Part shown: piece after piece, positions 1-7,619 of the stretch
Layout: each line of letters starts with the position of its first letter
Numbering within the stretch: the first letter of the stretch is position 1
Virus record (IMG/VR): IMGVR_UViG_3300042924_003518
Coordinates: 21,938-85,937 of that record
DNA: 64,000 bases
Direction: 5' to 3' (one strand)
Source: a virus
Position numbers and translations under genes: made by a program
Notes under the pieces: model-generated
What the model saw: the letters and a program-made list of their open reading frames with translations, nothing else
Told to the model about the DNA's origin: nothing
The model's database searches: none

Positions 1-1
1 A

Positions 2-868
2 CTTAGTCCAATTCCTTTAGGTGTAGGTTTTGGTAGAGCAAATGCCTCTTTATTACAATTTTATAGTTTTGATTACATGTTTCAAATAGATGCTCATACA
101 ATATTTACTAAAGACTGGGATGAAAAAATTATTTCAGTTTTTAATAAAATTAAAGATGAAAATCAAATTGATGAAGACAAACTCGTTTTATCTTCAATAT
201 GCCCTATTTCTTGGACCTATAACCCAAATAACATTGAAGAAATTCTTATGCCAGATTTTATAAAAAATACTTTTGTAAAAATTGATCCATATAATTTAGA
301 AGAGTCTTATCCACTTATAAATACAAAAGATTTAACTATTCCAGAAATTGTTTATAATGGAAAGCAAGGAGACATAACTATCGATGCCTATGTAGACTTT
401 CCAATAGTTTATGGAAAACATGGGGGTCGTGGGGAAAAAGATTATGAAGAAACTAATTGTGTTCATGCTTCTTTTGTATTTTCAAAAGCAAATATAATCA
501 GAGAAATTTTACACGACGCACTTGACCCCTTTAATGGAGACCAGTCAAATTATTCTATTAGATTATTATCAAGAGGATATAAAATATTTAGTCCAAAGGC
601 CCCTTTAATTTCAACATTAAATAAATTTAAAATAGAGCAAATCGATAATAATTTTAAAAATACAGACATCTTTTTAGATCAAGATGATTGGAGAGTTGCA
701 AGGGTTACTTCGCAAAGAGATAATTGTTATATAAACTATTTAAACAATAATGCACATTTATTTTTTAATAAAATGATAACAGGAAAATATTTTGGATATT
801 GGGGTGCACCAGATCAAAAATCTCTTGATGAAGCAAAAAAGAAAATTAATTACCCTGAAAGTTTGTGA
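2..868 (+). CDS. Glycosyltransferase, GlcNAc-transferase (PF11397/GT60-like) family, 5' end outside window
   Basis: The frame is open from base 2, so the gene begins upstream; the internal ATG at 77 is not the start. The first visible residues include GVGFGRANAS, then YMFQIDAHTIFTKDWD. This matches the family pattern of a G-x-AR stretch followed by a LQIDSHT-like metal and donor-binding motif, with D replacing S. Known members include Dictyostelium Skp1 hydroxyproline GlcNAc-transferase. The protein is cytosolic, with no signal visible in this part. The context of many prolyl-hydroxylase-like genes makes a modified-proline acceptor attractive, but that is inference. The family call is fairly sure; donor and acceptor are unknown. 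Confidence 0.7.
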   Translation, partial: LSPIPLGVGFGRANASLLQFYSFDYMFQIDAHTIFTKDWDEKIISVFNKIKDENQIDEDKLVLSSICPISWTYNPNNIEEILMPDFIKNTFVKIDPYNLEESYPLINTKDLTIPEIVYNGKQGDITIDAYVDFPIVYGKHGGRGEKDYEETNCVHASFVFSKANIIREILHDALDPFNGDQSNYSIRLLSRGYKIFSPKAPLISTLNKFKIEQIDNNFKNTDIFLDQDDWRVARVTSQRDNCYINYLNNNAHLFFNKMITGKYFGYWGAPDQKSLDEAKKKINYPESL

Positions 869-874
869 TATAAT
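869..874 (+). promoter_or_regulatory. -10 box upstream of hsp20
   Basis: A TATAAT hexamer overlaps the end of the preceding gene. No good -35 lies 17 nt upstream. It should start a transcript of about 55 nt before the Hsp20 start. Confidence 0.5.
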
Positions 875-882
875 ATAAAGGT

Positions 883-906
883 ACCTGCCCAAAGGGGGGT
901 ACTTAA
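883..906 (+). promoter_or_regulatory. Hairpin in hsp20 leader
   Basis: GTACC and CCC pair with GGG and GGTAC around an AAA loop, between the -10 box and the ribosome site. Small heat-shock genes are often controlled by leader RNA thermometers. This hairpin does not itself cover the AGGAGG, so such a role is only a possibility. Confidence 0.35.
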
Positions 907-907
907 A

Positions 908-940
908 ATGACTCGCTTAACAAGGAGGAAAAAATGGTAA
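908..940 (+). CDS. Possible 10-residue leader peptide before hsp20
   Basis: ATG at 908 opens a reading frame of 10 codons (MTRLTRRKKW) whose stop overlaps the Hsp20 ATG at 934. The basic residues come from the AGGAGGAAAAAA ribosome site being read as codons, so this may be chance. If translated, it would couple to Hsp20 initiation. Confidence 0.25.
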   Translation: MTRLTRRKKW

Positions 941-1353
941 GTACATGGTCATTGGATCTTTTCAAAGATCCTTTTTTTATCGGTTTCAACAGAGAGTTGG
1001 ACCGTCTTTCAAATATCCATCGTGAGGCAACTCGTCAATCCTACCCACCATATGATGTGGTTAAACTTGATGAGGACACTTACAAACTATCTTTAGCCCT
1101 TGCTGGATTTAGCAAGAGTGAGGTAGAGGTTTCTGTGGATAATGGAAGTCTAATTATCAAGGGTGAGAAAACCGAAGAGTCCTCTTCTGAGGTACTTCAT
1201 AAGGGTATCGCAACCAGAAAATTCACACGCACCTTTGCTCTTGGAGAGTATATGGAGGTTGATCGTGCTGAAATGGCAGACGGTATTCTTAGCGTCTTTG
1301 TGGAAAGAAACATCCCAGAAGAAAAGAAACCAAAAACTATCAAAATCAAGTAA
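934..1353 (+). CDS. Small heat-shock protein (Hsp20/alpha-crystallin family)
   Basis: ATP-independent holdase of 139 residues. The alpha-crystallin domain spans about 37-125, with PYDVVKLDEDTYKLSLALAG at its start, the SLIIKGEKTEE strand and a late GILSVFVERNIPEEKKP ending that carries the family's I-x-V-like tail (KTIKIK). A strong AGGAGG lies 6 nt before ATG. Hsp20 genes are known from T4-like cyanophages, where a role in virion assembly or stress protection has been proposed. The family is certain; the role in this phage is inferred. Confidence 0.95.
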   Translation: MVSTWSLDLFKDPFFIGFNRELDRLSNIHREATRQSYPPYDVVKLDEDTYKLSLALAGFSKSEVEVSVDNGSLIIKGEKTEESSSEVLHKGIATRKFTRTFALGEYMEVDRAEMADGILSVFVERNIPEEKKPKTIKIK

Positions 1354-1377
1354 GTAACAGTATTGTCATACTGACCA

Positions 1378-1401
1378 CCTGAGCATGTGGAGAAACTGCT
1401 C
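1378..1401 (+). terminator. GAGCA stem-loop element (copy 1) after hsp20
   Basis: CCTGAGCATG, 5 nt, AAACTGCTC, then TTTTATT. GAGCA pairs with TGCTC and is followed by a T-rich run, so it may act as an intrinsic terminator. Five related copies lie after minus-strand genes at 16-19 kb in the same gene-relative orientation. Confidence 0.55.
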
Positions 1402-1406
1402 TTTTA

Positions 1407-1586
1407 TTATGCGTTTTTAATGTCAGTAATGATAGCGTCAGCAAGAGCCTGATCAAAATGATGATGACCTTCAGCAAGTTTGTTAAATGCTGGCTGTAGT
1501 CTATTAATAATACTATTTTTTGTAGCCTGAATTATCTGATTGGCGATAATCTCTGCTTGCTGTTCTGAAGTTAGTTGTTGATTCAT
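1407..1586 (-). CDS. Hypothetical protein, 59 aa
   Basis: A complete frame from ATG at 1586: an acidic/amphipathic helix-like protein starting MNQQLTSEQQAEIIANQI and ending DAIITDIKNA, with a HHH run. It is convergent with hsp20 and divergent from the gene at 1625. No family recognised. Confidence 0.55.
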   Translation of the reverse strand: MNQQLTSEQQAEIIANQIIQATKNSIINRLQPAFNKLAEGHHHFDQALADAIITDIKNA

Positions 1587-1611
1587 GCCTTAATTTTACC
1601 ATAAAATATGG

Positions 1612-1624
1612 TATACTATTTATT
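1612..1624 (+). promoter_or_regulatory. -10 box 7 nt before the start at 1625
   Basis: TATACT is followed by 7 nt and ATG, with no ribosome binding site, consistent with a leaderless transcript. Confidence 0.55.
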
Positions 1625-2773
1625 ATGCCATATCGTATAGGTGCTAAAGGGTCCAATGGTTGTTCTGGATACCCCGCTTTAAAGGACACAGGAGAGGTTA
1701 TGGGCTGCCATAAGACTCGTTCTGAGGCTGCAGCACAGATTTACGCTATAAACCGTTCTGAGGGCAATATAGGCAAGGCAATGGTTAAAGAAGGCGATAT
1801 GGTTATGGCTCCACATGAAGAAGAAATGTATGTTGGTCGTGTTGTTCACGTTATGACAGAGGGAATGCTTGGAACTCCAGGATCTGAATATGCTCTTGAA
1901 GCAAGTGCAGAAGAGCCTGCTATTTTAATTCAACTGTTTGAAATGGAAGAGGGCGAATTAGAAGAGACGGAATACTTCGTTGGTGCAAAAGCAGCAGATG
2001 TAATGATTCTGCCAGATACGATGTCAGATGATGAAATGGATAAGTCAATTTCTGGCAACTCTTCAAATGATGATGAAGAAGACGATGAAGAAGATGATGT
2101 TAAAAAAGCATACGAAGGCTGCGGTTGCCCTATGTGCAAAGAATTAGATGTAACATGTGATCAATGCCCACAATGTCAATCTGGTGAAATGAAATCAGAT
2201 TGTTGTGCAAATGTAAACAAACAGGCACCATGTTGGGATGGCTATGTACAGCGTGGTATGAAACCAGGAGCAAATGGAAGACCAGTTCCTAACTGTGTTC
2301 CTGCTGAAAAGGCTGATGATCTTTGGGAAGATGATGATACTGTTGTTTATGAAACAGATTCGGTATCGAAGGCTGAGGGATATTCTCCGCCAGCAGGTGC
2401 TCGTGCAGCAGCACGTAAAGCAATTAGATTTAAAGAACAAGGTAAAGCAAAAGGTGCAGGTACATCAGTAGGTTGGACTCGTGCAGGTCAATTAGCACGA
2501 GGAGAAACATTATCACTAAGCACAGTTAAAAGAATGTATTCTTATTTTTCTCGTCACGAGGTAGATAAAAAGGGTAAAGATTGGGCAAATCAATCTAATC
2601 CTTCTAATGGGTACATTATGTGGTTAGCATGGGGTGGGGATGCTGGCTATTCTTGGTCAAGGAGAATAGTAAACTCTGAAAAAGATAAAAAAGTATTTTC
2701 AGATATACTTAATCCTATTCAAAAACAAAGTAATAGAAAGCGTGGTAGTGGCAATGTCTTCTGGCAAGTATAA
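1625..2773 (+). CDS. Virion/head-region associated protein with acidic linker and C-terminal RHEVDKK-type domain
   Basis: 382 residues. Residues 1-50 form a small module with paired Cys (GSNGCSGYP, EVMGCHKTRSEAAAQ) seen in phage proteins near head genes. About 50-130 look like a beta domain. About 135-155 is a poly-Asp/Glu linker, followed by a Cys-rich segment (CGCPMCKELDVTCDQCPQC). The C-terminal part has SPPAGARAAARKAI, GWTRAGQLARGE, TVKRMYSYFSRHEVDKK and WGGDAGYSWSRR. That block recurs in phage proteins near portal and protease genes, but I cannot give its biochemical function. Its start is leaderless-type. A head or capsid-maturation role is inferred from family context only. Confidence 0.6.
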   Translation: MPYRIGAKGSNGCSGYPALKDTGEVMGCHKTRSEAAAQIYAINRSEGNIGKAMVKEGDMVMAPHEEEMYVGRVVHVMTEGMLGTPGSEYALEASAEEPAILIQLFEMEEGELEETEYFVGAKAADVMILPDTMSDDEMDKSISGNSSNDDEEDDEEDDVKKAYEGCGCPMCKELDVTCDQCPQCQSGEMKSDCCANVNKQAPCWDGYVQRGMKPGANGRPVPNCVPAEKADDLWEDDDTVVYETDSVSKAEGYSPPAGARAAARKAIRFKEQGKAKGAGTSVGWTRAGQLARGETLSLSTVKRMYSYFSRHEVDKKGKDWANQSNPSNGYIMWLAWGGDAGYSWSRRIVNSEKDKKVFSDILNPIQKQSNRKRGSGNVFWQV

Positions 2774-2900
2774 AAGAAGCGATAAATTTAATCCAATACA
2801 AATTAAAGATGGAAATATTGTTCGTCTAAGAAAAGATGGAACAGTCAAAGCAGTACTTGGTAAATATGGCGAGTACAGCAAAAAGAATAAGTCTAATTAG
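2754..2900 (+). CDS. Hypothetical small basic protein, 48 aa
   Basis: ATG at 2754 lies inside the end of the upstream gene (20 bp overlap, different frame), suggesting translational coupling. Lys-rich protein with IQIKDGNIVRLRKDGTVKAV, a beta-hairpin-like pattern. It is convergent with the next minus-strand gene, with overlapping stops. No family recognised. Confidence 0.5.
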   Translation: MSSGKYKRSDKFNPIQIKDGNIVRLRKDGTVKAVLGKYGEYSKKNKSN

Positions 2901-3048
2901 ATAAATACTTTTTCATTAGTTCCATCATTTCAATAGTATACTTATCATAATCTATTTCTATAATAAGATTACCATCAACTAATTTATGGATCTGAATTTC
3001 TTTACCAATATTAAATAATATATCTTTAATTTCTTTTTCTAAATCCAT
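2893..3048 (-). CDS. Hypothetical protein, 51 aa
   Basis: Starts MDLEKEIKDILFNIGKEI; predicted mixed helix/strand, acidic. TATAAT at 3055-3060 lies exactly 6 nt before ATG with no ribosome site, which supports both the start and a leaderless transcript. Function unknown. Confidence 0.6.
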   Translation of the reverse strand: MDLEKEIKDILFNIGKEIQIHKLVDGNLIIEIDYDKYTIEMMELMKKYLSN

Positions 3049-3064
3049 AACCAAATTATATCAG

Positions 3065-3136
3065 AGCCTCCTGTAGGATTTGAACCTACGACAACCCGCT
3101 TACAAGGCGGGTACTCTACCCCTGAGTTAAGGAGGC
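3065..3136 (-). tRNA. tRNA-Thr (UGU)
   Basis: 72-nt cloverleaf: acceptor GCCTCCT/AGGAGGC, anticodon stem CCCGC/GCGGG with loop CTTGTAA (anticodon TGT), T-loop TTCAAAT. CCA is not encoded. Confidence 0.92.
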
Positions 3137-3144
3137 AACCCCTA

Positions 3145-5229
3145 CTATCTTACATCAAATCTATCAAGCATCATTACCTTATTCCATGCCTGAGCAAAAT
3201 CATCCATAAACTTTTGTTCTGCATCGTCAGAAGCATAGACTTCTGCAATAGCACGAAGTTCTGAATTAGATCCGAAAATAAGATCAACACGACTTGCGTT
3301 ACCTATAAGATCACCACCAACATATCCTTCAAAATTATTGATAGATGTTTGTTTCCAGGTAATTTGTCCAGATAACAAACTGATCAAATAACCATTGCTT
3401 AGTCTGTTTGTCATTAATGTTCTCATTCCACTCAATAGAACAACCATCTCTACTGGTGTTAGGTTTAGCATATTTGCCTTTTCAACTAAAAGAACTTCTG
3501 AAGGAGTTATAACTCCATCTTTTAAATAATTCTTAAAGCCATCTGCAATCGGTTCAAGAACACTAAATGATTCCACATCTGTTTGTTCTTGTGTTGCATC
3601 TGTTCTTCCAGGTGTAAATGGTACTACAACCTTTTCTTCAGATACCTTTTCGATAGCAGCGCATCCAGCAAGAACAATTAAGTCTGCTAATGATGCTGAG
3701 TATTCCTTCTGCAATGTTTCTAAATAATTAATTACAGTGGAGATAACTTCTTTATTGTTGGAGTCCCAACTTATTTGAGGTTCCAAGCGAATACGTGCAC
3801 CATTTGCTCCACCACGCTTATCTGTTTTACGGAAAGTAGATGCAGAAGACCACGCAGTATATACGAAATAATATAGTGGTATACCAGAAGACTTAATAGC
3901 CTTCTTGATAGACTCTACATCAATATTCATATTAACATTGCTTGGTACTGGATCTTGCCAAATTAGTTCTTCTGTAGGAACTTCTTTGCCAAGATAACGA
4001 GCAACAGGACCCATATCTCTGTGTGTTAGTTTAAACCAAGCACGAGCAAATTGATCTGAGAAATAGTCAAAGTCTTCTAAGAATCTTCTTGAAATCTTTT
4101 CGTATTCTGGATCAAACTTGAGAGCCAAATCTGCTGTTGTCATCACTGGAGCATGAAACTTTCCTTCAACATGTGCATCTGGTACTAAATTAACAGCAGA
4201 TTCATCTGTAGGAATCCATTGTGTCGCACCAGCAGGAGACTTTACCTGCTTCCAATCATACTTAAATAGAATCTTTAAGTAGGAGTTATCCCACTTAGTT
4301 GGTGTAGGAGTCCATGCACCTTCAATACCACTTGTAATGGTATCTTCTGCATTACCCTTACCAAATGAATTCTTCCAGCCAAGGCCCTGCTCTTCAATAG
4401 ATGCGCCTTCTGGTTCTGGTCCAACATTCTTGGGATCTCCAGCACCATGTGCTTTACCGAATGCATGTCCACCAGCAATAAGAGCAACGGTCTCTTCATC
4501 ATTCATTGCCATTCTTGCGAATGTCTCACGGATATCTCGTGCAGATAACAATGGATCTGGATTACCGTTTGGTCCTTCAGGGTTGACATAAATCAAACCC
4601 ATTTGTACAGCAGCAAGAGGATTCTCTAACTCACGATCACCGCTATAACGGTTGTCTGCAAGCCATTCCTTTTCGCTACCCCAATATGTATCGTCTGCTT
4701 CCCAAACATCTACACGACCTCCACCAAAACCGAAAGTTTTAAAGCCCATGTTTTCAAGAGCAACATTACCAGCAAGAATCATGAGGTCTGCCCATGAAAT
4801 CTTCTTTCCATATTTTTGTTTGATAGGCCATAAAAGTCTACGAGCCTTATCTAAATTACCATTATCTGGCCATGAGTTTTGTGGGGCAAATCTATGTAGA
4901 CCTTCTCCAGCACCACCACGACCATCAGTTGTTCTATATGTTCCTGCGCTATGCCATGCCATGCGAATGAATAGTGGTCCATAGTTGCCGTAATCAGCAG
5001 GCCACCAATCTTGCGAGGTAGTTAGAAGTGTATCAATATCCTTCTTGACTGCATCAAGATCTAAACTATTAAACTCTTCAGCATAATCAAAGTCTTCTCC
5101 CATTGGATCTGACTTAGATGAATTCTTTCTTAAAGGAGACAAGTCTAATTGGTTTGGCCACCAATCTTTATTATATGTTCCTTCATTATTTAAACTGTTA
5201 CCCGTAAATGGGCACTTTGCTTCTGACAT
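3145..5229 (-). CDS. katG: Catalase-peroxidase KatG
   Basis: Bifunctional heme enzyme that destroys H2O2. 694 residues, slightly short of the usual 720-740, with both N- and C-terminal peroxidase-like halves. The distal site R89, W92, H93 is in IRMAWHS. The three residues of the Met-Tyr-Trp adduct are present (W92, Y214 in [13 protein letters not shown]240 in ARMAMNDEE). The proximal heme ligand is H255 in [12 protein letters not shown]. The gene lies between tRNA genes on the same strand, in plainly phage DNA, with an AGAAGGA ribosome site and a TATAAT at 5258-5263. It looks somewhat richer in GC than its neighbours, suggesting acquisition from a bacterium. No frameshift is seen, so it is probably functional. 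Confidence 0.97.
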   Translation of the reverse strand: MSEAKCPFTGNSLNNEGTYNKDWWPNQLDLSPLRKNSSKSDPMGEDFDYAEEFNSLDLDAVKKDIDTLLTTSQDWWPADYGNYGPLFIRMAWHSAGTYRTTDGRGGAGEGLHRFAPQNSWPDNGNLDKARRLLWPIKQKYGKKISWADLMILAGNVALENMGFKTFGFGGGRVDVWEADDTYWGSEKEWLADNRYSGDRELENPLAAVQMGLIYVNPEGPNGNPDPLLSARDIRETFARMAMNDEETVALIAGGHAFGKAHGAGDPKNVGPEPEGASIEEQGLGWKNSFGKGNAEDTITSGIEGAWTPTPTKWDNSYLKILFKYDWKQVKSPAGATQWIPTDESAVNLVPDAHVEGKFHAPVMTTADLALKFDPEYEKISRRFLEDFDYFSDQFARAWFKLTHRDMGPVARYLGKEVPTEELIWQDPVPSNVNMNIDVESIKKAIKSSGIPLYYFVYTAWSSASTFRKTDKRGGANGARIRLEPQISWDSNNKEVISTVINYLETLQKEYSASLADLIVLAGCAAIEKVSEEKVVVPFTPGRTDATQEQTDVESFSVLEPIADGFKNYLKDGVITPSEVLLVEKANMLNLTPVEMVVLLSGMRTLMTNRLSNGYLISLLSGQITWKQTSINNFEGYVGGDLIGNASRVDLIFGSNSELRAIAEVYASDDAEQKFMDDFAQAWNKVMMLDRFDVR

Positions 5230-5272
5230 TACATTTCCTTCTACTAGTAGTTATTCCATTATATCAAACTCG

Positions 5273-5344
5273 TAGCCCCAACGGGAATCGAACCCGTCTT
5301 CCCAGATTGAAAATCTGATGTCCTAACCGATAGACGATGGAGCC
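5273..5344 (-). tRNA. tRNA-Glu (UUC)
   Basis: 72 nt; anticodon loop TTTTCAA gives TTC; T-stem ACGGG/CCCGT; acceptor GGCTCCA/TGGGGCT contains two G-T wobbles including the first pair. Confidence 0.9.
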
Positions 5345-5348
5345 AATG

Positions 5349-5422
5349 CGATCCGTATCGGACTTGAACCGACGACCTCTACCGTGACAGGGTAGCGTTC
5401 TAACCAACTGAACTAACGGACC
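5349..5422 (-). tRNA. tRNA-Asp (GUC)
   Basis: 74 nt; acceptor GGTCCGT/ACGGATC; anticodon stem CTACC/GGTAG, loop CTGTCAC giving GTC; discriminator G as usual for Asp. Confidence 0.92.
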
Positions 5423-5426
5423 ATAT

Positions 5427-5476
5427 GATACAGACACGATAGGTCTTCCTATTCCCATTCCTACCGTGTCTGTATC
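5427..5476 (-). repeat. Long inverted repeat inside the tRNA cluster
   Basis: 17-nt arms GATACAGACACGATAGG and CCTACCGTGTCTGTATC match except for one position and flank a 16-nt loop. The RNA would form a strong hairpin between tRNA-Asp and tRNA-Asn. It could be a processing signal or a terminator; there is no T-run. Confidence 0.75.
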
Positions 5477-5477
5477 G

Positions 5478-5550
5478 CTGATCTGGCAGGTCTCGATCCT
5501 GCGACATCTCGATTAACAGTCGAGTGTTCTACCAACTGAACTACAGATCA
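5478..5550 (-). tRNA. tRNA-Asn (GUU)
   Basis: 73 nt; acceptor TGATCTG/CAGATCA; anticodon stem CTCGA/TCGAG, loop CTGTTAA giving GTT. Confidence 0.92.
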
Positions 5551-5565
5551 ATATTACTATTGTAG

Positions 5566-5638
5566 CACCTCTGATTGGATTTGAACCAACGACAAACGGA
5601 TTAGAAGTCCGCTACTCTATCCACTGAGTTACAGAGGT
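5566..5638 (-). tRNA. tRNA-Arg (UCU)
   Basis: 73 nt; acceptor ACCTCTG/CAGAGGT; loop CTTCTAA giving TCT. Serves AGA/AGG codons, which are common in this AT-rich genome. Confidence 0.92.
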
Positions 5639-5642
5639 TTAG

Positions 5643-5716
5643 TGCCCCTGGTTGGATTCGAACCAACGCTTGCACGATTTTAAGTCGTGTGCCTCTACCA
5701 CTGGGCTACAAGGGCA
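5643..5716 (-). tRNA. tRNA-Leu (UAA) with a short, class I variable loop
   Basis: Acceptor GCCCTTG/CAGGGGC, discriminator A, anticodon stem CACGA/TCGTG with loop CTTAAAA (anticodon TAA), T-arm GTTGG/CCAAC. The variable region is only CAAGC (5 nt), whereas bacterial tRNA-Leu normally has a long extra arm. Identity follows from the anticodon; charging by host LeuRS is unproven. Confidence 0.8.
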
Positions 5717-5719
5717 AAG

Positions 5720-5793
5720 TAGAGCAGGTAGGACTTGAACCTACGATAACCGAATTATGAGTTCGGGGCCTTGACCAACTTGGCTACTGCTCC
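5720..5793 (-). tRNA. tRNA-Met (CAU)
   Basis: 74 nt; acceptor GGAGCAG/CTGCTCT with a G-T first pair; anticodon stem CCGAA/TTCGG, loop CTCATAA giving CAT. Could be elongator Met, or Ile if the C is lysidylated. Confidence 0.85.
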
Positions 5794-5802
5794 TTAAACC
5801 TA

Positions 5803-6615
5803 TTATCTATCTGTTCTTGTACCATCTCTCCATGCAATAATTGTTTTTTTAATAGATTTTAAAAATGGATCCATATTAAGATTTACTTGAGGCCAACCAC
5901 CCGCAGAACCCATACAGGCTGGGACAGTAATTTGACTTTTTTTAGTAGACTTTATATATTGTGTCATATATTTAGCAAAGTCTGCTGGAACATATCCTAC
6001 ATGCTTATTGTTAATTAAAACCATGACAGCATATCTATCAAACTTATTATTAGGCTCAAGTTTTAGTATAGCATTTGGATAAAACTCTCTTTCTCCTATA
6101 GCATTTAATTTAGAGTTAGACTCTAGCAATTTTCTTGTTGTGATAAGTCTGTGAGACTCACCAACTACCTCATACTTATATTTTGTTTTATTTGGATATA
6201 ACCAAAAATTAGTACAGGTTCCGTCTGGTGTGTTGTACTCTACAATAGACTGTTCATATCTATATTTTTCCATACCACATTGATTATTTTCATAAATATT
6301 TTCTGGCAGCAAAATTTTAAACTGAATTACAAAGTTTGAACTCCAAGTAGAATATTCTTGTAATGCTTGCTGATATTTTAAAATATCTGTTGTGAGTATT
6401 TTTTGAACTCCAGGATATAAAATCTTTATTCCGTATTTTTTTAAAAGACTTCCATTATCAAACTTTTTATCAACGCTAATTACAGTTTCTGTTAAGGGGT
6501 CGACGACACAATGTTCCGAAGGGTCAAAAATTGGTTTTTCTGGAATAATATCTGCATGAGATATAGGGGTTGCAGTAAAAACGATTGCAAAAATAATAGC
6601 GATAAGTTTTTTCAT
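5803..6615 (-). CDS. Secreted HIRAN-like domain protein
   Basis: 270 residues. Residues 1-21 are a classical signal peptide (MKKLIAIIFAIVFTATPISHA) without a lipobox Cys. The C-terminal half has VVGESHRLITTRKLL, LEPNNKFDRYAVMVLINN and KHVGYVPADFAKYM, matching the HIRAN pattern (VxGE, then PxxxxDxxAVxV, then VGYvp). Two Cys pairs could form disulfides. HIRAN domains are usually DNA-associated in eukaryotes; in Actinobacteria stand-alone versions are known with unclear roles. A secreted version in a phage is odd and its function is unknown. It is driven by a near-perfect promoter. Confidence 0.7.
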   Translation of the reverse strand: MKKLIAIIFAIVFTATPISHADIIPEKPIFDPSEHCVVDPLTETVISVDKKFDNGSLLKKYGIKILYPGVQKILTTDILKYQQALQEYSTWSSNFVIQFKILLPENIYENNQCGMEKYRYEQSIVEYNTPDGTCTNFWLYPNKTKYKYEVVGESHRLITTRKLLESNSKLNAIGEREFYPNAILKLEPNNKFDRYAVMVLINNKHVGYVPADFAKYMTQYIKSTKKSQITVPACMGSAGGWPQVNLNMDPFLKSIKKTIIAWRDGTRTDR

Positions 6616-6654
6616 TGTAAAGTCTTTCTGTTTGAGTTGTTTGCTTACATACTA

Positions 6655-6684
6655 ATTATAGAACAAGGCAAGGCAGATTGTCAA
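6655..6684 (-). promoter_or_regulatory. Strong sigma70-type promoter for the HIRAN-like gene
   Basis: TTGACA, 18 nt, TATAAT, followed by an AGAAAGAC ribosome site before the ATG at 6615. Both hexamers are perfect. Confidence 0.85.
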
Positions 6685-6695
6685 GTACCGCCGTA

Positions 6696-7355
6696 TTATT
6701 GTTTAGATTGATAATTTCTATCATTAAACATGCCATCATGAAAGGCACATATTAAATCTAATGACATATCATCATGATATTTATCATATAGTTCTGCTCT
6801 CATACCCATAAACGAAGACTCTCTAAATCCCCAAAACTCAGTCATTGCTTTAAATATTTCAGTTGAAACTTTATTATGTTTTTTACCAAGAAAGGCTGCA
6901 TTAGATATCCAATAACCATATTCCTTTCCAGATATAAGTCTTTGTATGCCATCCTCAACCCCTATTGGTTGATAGTTATTGTCTTCATCCATTCTAAATT
7001 TTACGACGGGAGACATACAAATCATTTCTTTATCTGGATTCTTTTCAATAACCTTATCAATTGGAAACAAGCATACAGAATCCATATCTGCCCATATTCC
7101 ACCATGTTCATAAACCATTACCTCTCTCCACACATCTGCTTGATTTAATGGAGAGTTATTTCTATCAAAAAAGTTTAATATTTGTTTGTTATTAAGTTTT
7201 TCAATATATGATCTCATCTGACTATTAGGAACATATCTATATTCCCAATCAGGATTCATAACTTGCCAGGTTTTGCTTGTATTTTTGTAGATATCTGGAA
7301 GATCTTCGTAATCCCATTTATGGGTTTGCCAAATTATTTTTGGAAATGCTGACAT
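6696..7355 (-). CDS. Glycosyltransferase with DXD motif (Gly_transf_sug family)
   Basis: 219 residues, starting FPKIIWQTHKW, with the NPDWEYRYVPN segment and the diagnostic NQADVWREVMVYEHGGIWADMDSVC, which contains the D-x-D that binds metal and nucleotide-sugar. Cytosolic, no membrane segment. A close paralogue lies at 29383-30084. The family includes Och1-like and capsular sugar transferases. In a phage the acceptor could be virion protein, DNA or cell-surface glycan. GGAG lies 8 nt before ATG and the gene follows its upstream neighbour by 6 bp, so it is in that operon. Confidence 0.88.
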   Translation of the reverse strand: MSAFPKIIWQTHKWDYEDLPDIYKNTSKTWQVMNPDWEYRYVPNSQMRSYIEKLNNKQILNFFDRNNSPLNQADVWREVMVYEHGGIWADMDSVCLFPIDKVIEKNPDKEMICMSPVVKFRMDEDNNYQPIGVEDGIQRLISGKEYGYWISNAAFLGKKHNKVSTEIFKAMTEFWGFRESSFMGMRAELYDKYHDDMSLDLICAFHDGMFNDRNYQSKQ

Positions 7356-7361
7356 TATACT

Positions 7362-7619
7362 TTACTCCAATCCTTTTGATATATCAATTGTATCATTTGA
7401 TGGTTTTATTTCTGGCAGGGTATATCGATCATTCTTCGTAATCTTATATAATAACTGTCTTAGTCTTTCGCAATCATCGTGTCTCCACCATGTATAACAA
7501 AACAGTTTATCTTCAGACTCTACAAGGTTAGGACAAGACCTATACTCCTCTACGATCTGGTCTATAATGACCTTCTGTGCCTTCTTACAGCCATTACAGG
7601 GACAGACCCAGTTAGACAC
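7362..7619 (-). CDS. Hypothetical Cys-rich protein, 85 aa
   Basis: I prefer a GTG start at 7619 giving VSNWVCPCNGCKKAQK, which overlaps the upstream stop by 8 bp; an ATG at 7643 is possible. The N-terminal C-x-C-x2-C cluster resembles a metal site and may be related to the adjacent CDGSH-type gene. Later residues include YRSCPNL and FCYTWWRHDDCERLR. Function unknown. Confidence 0.6.
   Translation of the reverse strand: MSNWVCPCNGCKKAQKVIIDQIVEEYRSCPNLVESEDKLFCYTWWRHDDCERLRQLLYKITKNDRYTLPEIKPSNDTIDISKGLE

Noticed and set aside
5264-5458. Open frame across tRNA-Glu and tRNA-Asp
   Set aside because: It lies within tRNA genes and their spacer, and has no start signal.
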